DNA from: Octadecabacter temperatus
GTDB taxonomy: Bacteria > Pseudomonadota > Alphaproteobacteria > Rhodobacterales > Rhodobacteraceae
DNA: 64,000 nucleotides
Direction of reading: 5' to 3'
NCBI RefSeq assembly: GCF_001187845.1
Contig: NZ_CP012160.1
Location: forward strand, 124,001-188,000
Part shown: positions 33,803 to 40,967 of the stretch, one piece after another
Layout: every line of letters begins with the position of its first letter
Position numbering within the stretch: the stretch's first letter is position 1
Made by a program: the position numbers and the translations under genes
Notes under the pieces: model-generated
Database searches by the model: none
Seen by the model: the letters and a program-made list of their open reading frames with translations, nothing else
Told to the model about the DNA's origin: nothing

Positions 33803-36800
33803 TCCAGCAATCCCGCGATCCGTGCCCGTGCAGAATTGCTCTTTGGGGTCCACAAACCGCGATCAATAGCTTCTTGTAGCCGCTGCGCAATTTCTAGGAG
33901 TGCAGGGGCGTTGTGTTCCGCAATGAATTCACGCGTTTCGTCATCCGCCACATACGCCTCTTCAACGAGGTCAAAGTGGTGATTGCGAACCGCGCCAGTC
34001 GTGGCAGAAAACGCAAACAGATAATCGACCGTCGCGGCCATCTCGAACGCCCCTTTGTACCCATGACGCTTTACGCCATCGATCCATTTTGGGTTCACCA
34101 CACGAGAGCGCACAACACGACCAATTTCATCCTCTAACGTCCGAATTACAGGGCGCTCAGGTCTTGAGTGGTCGTTGTGATAGATTGGGCGATCTTGCCC
34201 CTGCAGATGGGCCACAGCTGCCGCGGCTCCCCCCTCAAACTGGTAATAATCGTCGCTGTCCAAAATATCGTGCTCGCGGTTGTCTTGGTTTTGCACAATC
34301 GCTTCAACTTGGCCAAGCCGCGCCTCAAACCCGTCCCGATCACGCGCGCCCTCAACACCCGCTTCATAGGCATAGCCGCCCCACTCAAGGTAAGCATTGG
34401 CAAGATCATCACGATTGCCCCAAAGCTTCTCGTCAATCATCGCCTGCAAACCAGCGCCATATGCACCGGGCTTACTCCCATAAACCCGTGCGCTTGTTTC
34501 GCCCGCCTTGGTGCGCGCCGCCGCAGGGTTCTGGTCCGCACTTTCGTCTAGCGCCTGAACCGCTTTCGCAGCGCTATCAAACAGCGCAATGAGTTGCGGG
34601 AAAGCGTCCCGAAAGAACCCACTAATCCGCAACGTCACATCAACCCGAGGGCGGCCTAAAACGCCCTCAGGCAAAACTTCAAACCCAGTGACACGCCGGT
34701 TCGCTGCATCCCATTTCGGCTTCACCCCCATCAGCGCCATGGCTTGCGCAATGTCATCGCCGCCAGTGCGCATATTCGCGGTCCCCCACGCGGTGACAAG
34801 CATAGCGCGTGGCCAGTCGCCGTGATCTTGCAGGTGCTTTTCAATTAACAGGTTCGCGGACTTCCAGCCCAAGGTCCACGCCGTTGGCGTCGGCACAGCG
34901 CGCGCATCAACGGAATAGAAATTCCCGCCCGTCGGCAACACATCCAGCCGCCCACGGGTCGGCGCGCCGGATGGCGCCGGGGCGACGAACTGCCCTTTTA
35001 GGGCGTTGAGAAGCCCCGCCCCTTCGCTAGGCCCACAGGTCCGAACGATTGGCAAAATGGTGTCAAAGATCTCTGCAACGACCTCTCGCGATCTCTCACC
35101 AAGCGCGTCGCATGCTCCGTCCAAGATATCCTGCGACACTAGCTCCAACCGCTCCACAGTGTCGCCAAGCGTGCGCCAAGTATCTTCACTCACCCCCGCT
35201 AAAGCATCAGGCCTAACGTCTGCTGTACCCGCCAAATCACAATCCAACGGATCAAATCCAAGCCCCAGATCCTCCGCCAAAGCCCGCAACAAAGACGCAT
35301 CGCGCCCGTTTCCGTTGCCCCGTGGCACGCGCGCCAAAGCGATCGCCAAATCCCGCTCAAGCGTGCCATCTGGTGACTGGCCGAACACGTGTAAACCATC
35401 GCGAATTTGTGCTTCCTTCAACTCGCACAGATAGGCATCCAGCTTCGCCAAATCCCCATCTTCGTCCCCACTGAATCCTGCGTCTTTACCAAGGCCCGTC
35501 ACATCAGACAGCGACAATATCTCTTTGCGCAGCAGTTCAATCCGGCGTGGATCAACACCTGCGGCCTCGTAGTACTCATCCACCAACGCCTCGAGGTCGC
35601 GCAACGGCCCGTAGCTTTCCGCGCGGGTCAGCGGTGGCGTTAGGTGGTCGATGATAACGGCAGCCGCACGGCGTTTCGCCTGCGTCCCCTCACCAGGATC
35701 ATTCACAATGAATGGATACACATGGGGCGTGGCCCCTAGAATGACCTCGGGCCAGCACGTTTCACTTAATGCAGTCGCTTTACCCGGCAACCATTCAAGA
35801 TTTCCGTGCTTACCCATGTGAACAATCGCATCTGCGCCCCAGTTGTGACGCAGCCAGAAATAGAACGCCAAGTAGTTGTGTGGTGGCACCAAGTCGGGCG
35901 AATGATAGGTGTCGGTGGGATCAATATTATAGCCCCGCGCAGGCTGCAGCGCGACAACTGCGTTACCAAATTCATGGATCGACAGCGCGAAACTTTCGCC
36001 TTGCGCACCGCCAACAAATGGATCGTCTTGAGGCTTACCCCAACGGTCTTCAATCTGTTCTCGAACAGTCCACGGCAATTGGCTGTAGGATGCGAGGTAG
36101 TCCGCCATCGGCATCTGAACACCACCCGAACGATCTACGCGGTCCGTCAGCCAATTTGTCGGGCCAGCCATCATCGTGTCCATCAATACCTTGGCATCCT
36201 TCGGCGGCGTTGTGGAATAACCCTGCGCCTCCAATAGCCCCAAAACATGCACCGTCGCCGCGGGCGTATCCAGACCTACTCCGTTGGCCAAGCGCCCGTC
36301 TTTGTTGGGGTAGTTTGCCAAGACCAAAGCAACCTTCTTGTCGGCTTCAGGTGTCGCGCGTAGCTTTGCCCATTTCGCGGCCAGCTCAGCCACGAATGCC
36401 ACACGGTCCCCGACGGCGCGGTAGGTGGCGATGGGGCATTCAGTTGCCTCGTCGAAGTAGGCTTCGCCCTTAAAGCTAATTGCGCGTGACAACACCCGCC
36501 CGTCCACTTCGGGTAGGGCCACGTTCATCGCGATATCGCGTGCGCTTAGCCCTGTTAAGCCCTCAGACCATGCCTCCTCGGACGACGCCGCCAGCACCAC
36601 CTGAAACACCACCGCCTTGTTTGCGCTTGGAGCCGCGAGCGGGTTGACCGTCGCCGCGTCGCCAGCATGGGGCGATCCAACTGCGAAGCTGGTGCAGTTC
36701 AAAATCACACTTGGTTTCGACGTAGTAAACAGCTGTTCCAACGTCGCTTGCGATAGTGGATCTTTCAACGACGCCACAAAGACGGGCAAGGGATTTAGCC

Positions 36801-37485
36801 CCGCGCGCAGCAGCGATTTCACCAGACGGTTTATCGGGTTTAGGCCAGCACCTTGCACCAAGGCGCGGTAAAACACGATTGGCACCACAGGCGCGCCATC
36901 CGTCCATTCTGCCTGTGCCGTTGCCAAGTCAGACACACCCGCACCAGGCCAGTACACCCCTGCCTTCAACAACGGGCGGGCCGGTTCTGGAGGCTCAGTA
37001 CCGTCCAACATCGCCTGCGCATAATTCAAGAAATTTGTCGAATTTTCTGGGCCGCCTTCAACAAGGTAAGACCAGAGCGCATCGTAATCCGCGTCTGCCA
37101 CAGTCGACAGCGCACGCAGTTCCTCATCGGGCTTATCGTCGCCCGGAAGCAGCGCCAGCGGCACGCCTGTCGCCCGTAACCGTGCGGCATATTGCTCAAC
37201 ACCGTACTTCCAATACCCAGCGCCACCCAAACACCGCGCAATTACAAGTCGCGATTTGGTGGCACATTGGTCCAGATGCAGATCGACAGACAGCGGGTGG
37301 ATTAGGTGCATCATACTCGCCAAACGCAGGCTTGGCGGAGCATCCATTTCACCACGCGCACCAGAAAGCGCCGCAAGCTCGGTGTCGGCCGCTGATATCA
37401 CAACAACATCGGCAGGGGTTTGACCAAGGTCGACAGGTTCTTTCCCGTCGTCAATCGCTCCAGGGGTGGCGGCAAGCAGGTGCAT
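33799..37485 (-). CDS. cobN: Cobaltochelatase subunit CobN
   Basis: 1228 aa, normal for the large chelatase subunit. MHLLAATPGAIDDG at the start, YAQAMLDGTEPPEPARPLL, HMGKHGNLEWLPGKATALSETCWPE and the C-terminal FDLVEEAYVADDETREFIAEHNAPAL are CobN features. With CobS and CobT (not in the window) it inserts Co(II) into hydrogenobyrinic acid a,c-diamide in the aerobic pathway. Long open frames on the opposite strand here are shadows. Confidence 0.96.
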   Translation of the reverse strand: MHLLAATPGAIDDGKEPVDLGQTPADVVVISAADTELAALSGARGEMDAPPSLRLASMMHLIHPLSVDLHLDQCATKSRLVIARCLGGAGYWKYGVEQYAARLRATGVPLALLPGDDKPDEELRALSTVADADYDALWSYLVEGGPENSTNFLNYAQAMLDGTEPPEPARPLLKAGVYWPGAGVSDLATAQAEWTDGAPVVPIVFYRALVQGAGLNPINRLVKSLLRAGLNPLPVFVASLKDPLSQATLEQLFTTSKPSVILNCTSFAVGSPHAGDAATVNPLAAPSANKAVVFQVVLAASSEEAWSEGLTGLSARDIAMNVALPEVDGRVLSRAISFKGEAYFDEATECPIATYRAVGDRVAFVAELAAKWAKLRATPEADKKVALVLANYPNKDGRLANGVGLDTPAATVHVLGLLEAQGYSTTPPKDAKVLMDTMMAGPTNWLTDRVDRSGGVQMPMADYLASYSQLPWTVREQIEDRWGKPQDDPFVGGAQGESFALSIHEFGNAVVALQPARGYNIDPTDTYHSPDLVPPHNYLAFYFWLRHNWGADAIVHMGKHGNLEWLPGKATALSETCWPEVILGATPHVYPFIVNDPGEGTQAKRRAAAVIIDHLTPPLTRAESYGPLRDLEALVDEYYEAAGVDPRRIELLRKEILSLSDVTGLGKDAGFSGDEDGDLAKLDAYLCELKEAQIRDGLHVFGQSPDGTLERDLAIALARVPRGNGNGRDASLLRALAEDLGLGFDPLDCDLAGTADVRPDALAGVSEDTWRTLGDTVERLELVSQDILDGACDALGERSREVVAEIFDTILPIVRTCGPSEGAGLLNALKGQFVAPAPSGAPTRGRLDVLPTGGNFYSVDARAVPTPTAWTLGWKSANLLIEKHLQDHGDWPRAMLVTAWGTANMRTGGDDIAQAMALMGVKPKWDAANRRVTGFEVLPEGVLGRPRVDVTLRISGFFRDAFPQLIALFDSAAKAVQALDESADQNPAAARTKAGETSARVYGSKPGAYGAGLQAMIDEKLWGNRDDLANAYLEWGGYAYEAGVEGARDRDGFEARLGQVEAIVQNQDNREHDILDSDDYYQFEGGAAAAVAHLQGQDRPIYHNDHSRPERPVIRTLEDEIGRVVRSRVVNPKWIDGVKRHGYKGAFEMAATVDYLFAFSATTGAVRNHHFDLVEEAYVADDETREFIAEHNAPALLEIAQRLQEAIDRGLWTPKSNSARARIAGLLE

Positions 37486-37518
37486 CCGTTAGACGCCTTT
37501 CAACACAGGAGAATTATC

Positions 37519-37677
37519 ATGGACTACAAAGCTGCAGGCGCTCCGAAGCCCGCCAAAGGCCAGCCCCGCCATACCGAGCACAATGCGTTCGGTGGCAAGA
37601 AAGTCGCAAACAAACGCCCGACCAAGGCGGAACTGCTCGCGAAAATGAAAGAGAACGCTCAGAAGGCGAAGAAGTAA
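37519..37677 (+). CDS. Small basic protein of unknown function
   Basis: 52 aa: MDYKAAGAPKPAKGQPRHTE then NAFGGKKVANKRPTKAELLAKMKENAQKAKK. Strongly basic, no hydrophobic segment. A good AGGAG ribosome-binding site precedes ATG 37519, and the frame ends 2 nt before the convergent GNAT gene, supporting a real gene. Lysine-rich composition suggests nucleic-acid or ribosome binding. It interrupts the minus-strand cobalamin cluster on the opposite strand. Confidence 0.7.
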   Translation: MDYKAAGAPKPAKGQPRHTEHNAFGGKKVANKRPTKAELLAKMKENAQKAKK

Positions 37678-37679
37678 GG

Positions 37680-38141
37680 TCATCCTTGGACCTCAAGCGG
37701 CTTTTCCATGAAGACTGAAAATTCACCAGCTTCATAATCCCCGAACGGGCTACATTTCGTAAAGCCATGCCGCGCATAAACCTTGTGTGCCGCATGCAAA
37801 AGCGATCCGGTTTCCAGACGTAGCATCGGTAAGTCTAACCCACGCGCATGGTCTTCAAGCTGGCGCAGTATCGCATCAACAATACCCTGTCCGCGCGATG
37901 CTTCTTCAACGAACATCGACTTCAGCTCACCGTAACCGTTTTTGACAGCCAGTGCGCCGACGCCAACAATCGTGTCTCCACGTCGCGCCGTGAAAAAATG
38001 GACGTCGTCGGCGGTCAACGCATCAAGGCTCAAGTAGTGGTTCGCCTCTGCAGGGAACAACTCCCCCATTAAAGCATGGCTTGCCTCAAGCAGGGCTTTG
38101 GCCTGCGGATGAAATGGATCGCCCGCTTCAACGACAATCAT
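37680..38141 (-). CDS. GNAT-family N-acetyltransferase
   Basis: 153 aa. Acetyl-CoA site in GELKSMFVEEASRGQGIVDAILRQLEDHAR (R/Q-G-x-G-I) and LRLETGSLLHAAHKVYARHGF then FSVFMEKPL. Substrate unknown. The first codon overlaps the cobW stop by 4 nt, so it is coupled to cobW. Confidence 0.88.
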   Translation of the reverse strand: MIVVEAGDPFHPQAKALLEASHALMGELFPAEANHYLSLDALTADDVHFFTARRGDTIVGVGALAVKNGYGELKSMFVEEASRGQGIVDAILRQLEDHARGLDLPMLRLETGSLLHAAHKVYARHGFTKCSPFGDYEAGEFSVFMEKPLEVQG

Positions 38142-39208
38142 GCACGCAACGCGGCATCAATCTCCGCGTGCTTCAGTCCGGCCTGACCGATCACCACAAG
38201 CCGTGTCAGGCGTGGTGCGGTTCCAAAAGGACGATCAAAATACGTATCCACACGCGGGCCAACGGCTTGCAACGTCAAACGCATGGGTTTGCCTTGGACC
38301 GCCGCGAACCCCTTAAGGCGCAGAATGTCGTGGGCGCGGATCACATCGGCGACTTTTTCCGCAAACGCATTTGCGTCTTCGATTTCGCCCAGCTCAACTA
38401 CAAAGCTCTCAAACTCGTCGTGACCGTGGGAGTGTTCATGATCGTGGTCGTGATGGTGGTGATCATCGTCGTGGTCGTGGTGGTGATGATGCACCTCATG
38501 GCGGGCATCCAGATCGTTCTCAGCGCCAATGCGCTGACCCAACAAAACGCTAACCGGCAATGCACCCATGGTGGACGTTACAACCTGTACACCCTTGCGC
38601 GCTTCGGCCTTCAGCACAGCACGCAAATGGTCCGCCTCGCCTTCCTCCAATAGGTCAGCTTTGTTCACAACAATCATATCCGCACAGGCGATCTGGTCTT
38701 CGAACAGTTCAGCCAATGGGGTCTCATGATCAAGGTTCTCATCCAACTTACGTTGCGCATCAACGGCCGCCACATTGTGCGCGAACTGGCCCGCAGAAAC
38801 CGCTTTGCCATCGACAACTGTCACCACGCCATCAACCGTCACTTTGGTCGAAATACCAGGCCAATTGAACGCACGAACCAACGGTTGTGGCAGCGCCAGC
38901 CCAGAGGTTTCAATCACAATATGATCGGGCGGGTTGTCGCGGCCCAACAGCATTTCCATCGTTGGAATGAAATCATCGGCCACCGTGCAACAAATGCACC
39001 CGTTGGACAGTTCAACCACATCATCCTCGGTGCAGGTCTCAATCCCGCAACCTTTCAGAATGTCACCGTCAACGCCCAGATCGCCAAACTCATTGATGAT
39101 CAGCGCAATGCGTTTACCTTTGGCGTTCTCAAGCATGTGCCGGATCAGTGTGGTTTTACCAGCACCCAAGAAACCAGTAACAACCGTGGCGGGGATCTTC
39201 GCAGACAT
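38138..39208 (-). CDS. cobW: CobW-type G3E GTPase metallochaperone
   Basis: 356 aa. Walker A GFLGAGKTTL (residues 12-21), the metal-binding GCICC motif (SNGCICCT), NKADLL and a C-terminal CobW_C domain. About residues 240-275 form a His/Asp-rich stretch (HHHHHDHDDDHHHHDHDH) that probably binds or buffers metal. Delivers Co(II) for cobalamin synthesis in this context. ATG 39208 gives the standard N-terminus; the longer frame to 39502 crosses the opposite DUF1636 gene and is not real. Confidence 0.95.
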   Translation of the reverse strand: MSAKIPATVVTGFLGAGKTTLIRHMLENAKGKRIALIINEFGDLGVDGDILKGCGIETCTEDDVVELSNGCICCTVADDFIPTMEMLLGRDNPPDHIVIETSGLALPQPLVRAFNWPGISTKVTVDGVVTVVDGKAVSAGQFAHNVAAVDAQRKLDENLDHETPLAELFEDQIACADMIVVNKADLLEEGEADHLRAVLKAEARKGVQVVTSTMGALPVSVLLGQRIGAENDLDARHEVHHHHHDHDDDHHHHDHDHEHSHGHDEFESFVVELGEIEDANAFAEKVADVIRAHDILRLKGFAAVQGKPMRLTLQAVGPRVDTYFDRPFGTAPRLTRLVVIGQAGLKHAEIDAALRA

Positions 39209-39272
39209 TGATGTAGTCCTTCTGTTTAGCAGCGGATATGTGTGGCCTACTTGGGCCCGAAAGGAAAGTCGT

Positions 39273-39593
39273 ATGACCGCAGACACAACGTCTAAAGGCG
39301 ATCGTTTCATTGTATGCACCGGCTGTTCTGGCGGTGCGGACCTTGCACGCGCGTTGCAAGGCCGTGTGCCGGTGGAAACCACCGACTGTATGAACGTGTG
39401 CGACAAACCCATTAGCCTCGCGGTGCGTGCCGAGGGGAAAGCAGCGTATTTATTTACCGGCGTTGACCCTGATGCACCGGAAGACATCGAGGCCTTTGCC
39501 AAACTTTACGCCGACAGCAGCGATGGCCAAATCATGGACGCCCGAACCGCGGGCAACCTGCGGTTCTGCCTTGTGGGACGCATTCCCGCCTAA
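39273..39593 (+). CDS. DUF1636 metal-binding-type protein (copy A, cobW-divergent)
   Basis: 106 aa. Cysteines in FIVCTGCSGGADL (CxxC) and TTDCMNVCDKPISLAVR (CxxxC), plus RFCLVG near the end. GAAAGGAAAG before ATG 39273. Divergent from cobW (64 bp) and tail-overlapping with cbtA by 4 nt (CTAA). DUF1636 is uncharacterised. The cysteine spacing and the AVRAEGKAAYLFTGVD strand recall thioredoxin-like [2Fe-2S] ferredoxins. A second member is at 48.0 kb. Confidence 0.85.
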   Translation: MTADTTSKGDRFIVCTGCSGGADLARALQGRVPVETTDCMNVCDKPISLAVRAEGKAAYLFTGVDPDAPEDIEAFAKLYADSSDGQIMDARTAGNLRFCLVGRIPA

Positions 39594-40270
39594 AGTTCCT
39601 TCGTCCAGAACCACGCGCACAAGAACCCAAGCGTCGACCACCCAGCGGCTGCAGCCCCAAGGCTAAGCGTAACGAATTCTGCCGAAAGCTCAGGTGGCGC
39701 AACGCCCCAAAACGCATCCAAATGCGGTGCCCCGATGATGTGGGGGCCAAGCAACAGAATCACGCCAGACAGGGCGATGACCCCTCGCCCAAAGGCGATG
39801 ACCCAAAGTCCAAGTGCAGACGCAACCAACGTGCCAAGCCACCACATCTGACGCGGACCAATCTCAGCGGCAGGTGTGCCGGGTAATTCAGGTGGCAAGC
39901 CGATCGCAGGCGCAAGTTGAATGGCGATGAAGCCCGCAAGCCCCCAGATAATCCCTTGCTTAGATGTGATCGTCGTTAGCCCGCGCAACTCCGCGAATGC
40001 CATCGCTGCAAGCAACAAGAACCCGAAGCCAACATAGGTCACAACGTTAAAGCCAACCGTCATCGCGTGGCGTGCCCACTCAGTTCCCAATCCAGGGGAG
40101 CCGCGGTCACTTTCAGGGGAACCGTTCGCGCCGAAATGAATCCGCGCGCCGGTTTCAAACAATTCGCCTTCCAGCAACGCCGGAATAACGAATACGAATT
40201 GCAACAAGGCCGCAATCAGCCCCGCCGCAACACCAGCGAACACGGCGCTGGTCAATAAATTCTTGGTCAT
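39590..40270 (-). CDS. cbtA: Cobalt transporter subunit CbtA
   Basis: 226 aa with about five to six membrane helices. TSAVFAGVAAGLIAALLQ at the start and TEWARHAMTVGFNVVTYVGFGFLLLAAMAFAELRG match CbtA. Forms a predicted B12-regulated cobalt importer with CbtB. Located directly after cbtB under the cobalamin riboswitch. Confidence 0.9.
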   Translation of the reverse strand: MTKNLLTSAVFAGVAAGLIAALLQFVFVIPALLEGELFETGARIHFGANGSPESDRGSPGLGTEWARHAMTVGFNVVTYVGFGFLLLAAMAFAELRGLTTITSKQGIIWGLAGFIAIQLAPAIGLPPELPGTPAAEIGPRQMWWLGTLVASALGLWVIAFGRGVIALSGVILLLGPHIIGAPHLDAFWGVAPPELSAEFVTLSLGAAAAGWSTLGFLCAWFWTKEL

Positions 40271-40288
40271 GTCAGATTTTCGACTGCC

Positions 40289-40477
40289 TTAGTGGCAGGG
40301 AAATGCCATCGCGTGACGCTGATCGTGTGCTGCGTCATGCAGAACAGATGCTTGTGCGTAACCGGATGCAAACAAAAGCATCAAGCCACCGAGGACTGCG
40401 AATGCAATCGGCAGAACCGAAAGGTCTGTGCGTGCGATGGTTTTTGTTTGGGCTGCAGTATTATTCTGTGCGTTCAT
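40289..40477 (-). CDS. cbtB: Cobalt transporter subunit CbtB
   Basis: 62 aa with one transmembrane helix (VLPIAFAVLGGLMLLFASGYAQ) and the invariant C-terminal His motif HDAAHDQRHAMAFPCH, the probable cobalt-binding tail. Preceded by GGAGACGACC and, about 50 nt further, the cobalamin riboswitch. Followed after 18 nt by cbtA. Confidence 0.93.
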   Translation of the reverse strand: MNAQNNTAAQTKTIARTDLSVLPIAFAVLGGLMLLFASGYAQASVLHDAAHDQRHAMAFPCH

Positions 40478-40510
40478 GGTCGTCTCCTTTATCCCGTCAT
40501 CCCCGACGGT

Positions 40511-40725
40511 TGGTTTCAGTCACGCATGGCAGGTCTCCTGGCTCGCGGGTCATTGTGATTTTCGCCCACCTTCCCGAGGTTTCCCTCAGTGGCTTGGACG
40601 AACACTCACCGCTTACAGTCGCGGGGGCGGCTGTGGCATTTGGCCTCCTAGATGGATCGGCCTGCACCACATTCCCATTTGATCCCCTGTCCAGCTTGGC
40701 CGGACAGATTAGAACCATGCCTGTT
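40511..40725 (-). promoter_or_regulatory. Cobalamin riboswitch controlling cbtBA
   Basis: The minus strand carries the complete pattern in order: AAATGGGAATGTGGTGC, GCCACAGCCGCCCCCGCGACTGTAAGCGG (split around positions 40600-40640) and the B12 box GCCAGGAGACCTGCC (plus-strand 40528-40544). Adenosylcobalamin binding would shut off cobalt-importer expression. The exact ends are approximate because the P1 stem was paired by eye. It is the only B12 box I found in the window. Confidence 0.95.
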
Positions 40726-40737
40726 TGTTGTGGGGCT

Positions 40738-40967
40738 TGAATTGGTTTGGGTCAAGACTGATTCCGGCGACCTGCGTCATTGAGCGACACGTATATTCTA
40801 AGCGGTGGAACCTCCTGCGGGGATATTTAAGAAACAGAGACTGGCGAAAATGCGCAATATCTTGTGGATAAACCGCCTGTTTTGGCCATATCCGGTGTGT
40901 CTCCGTTGACTCGTCGCTTATTGGGCGGCGAAACTGTTGGTCATAAGAATCAACACGAGCAGCCTTC
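40738..40967. other. Intergenic region between the riboswitch and smc
   Basis: Together with the riboswitch this fills the 490 bp between cbtB and smc. It must hold the divergent promoters of cbtBA and smc. It contains one copy (40811-40829) of a CCTCC-T-GCGGGGATATTTA element that recurs elsewhere in the window. No credible gene. Confidence 0.6.

Noticed and set aside
36756..37718. 320-aa plus-strand open frame inside cobN, and similar long frames at 35769-36473 and 35006-35434
   Set aside because: They are antisense to a well-conserved CobN, have no family-like motifs, are Arg/Pro/Ser-rich as expected for shadows of GC-rich codons, and have no ribosome-binding sites.
38400..38500. Repetitive GTGGTG/GATCGTG DNA in cobW that looks like a short-repeat array
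   Set aside because: It is the codon-level image of the His/Asp tract (CAC/CAT/GAC), with no spacers; not a CRISPR or iteron array.
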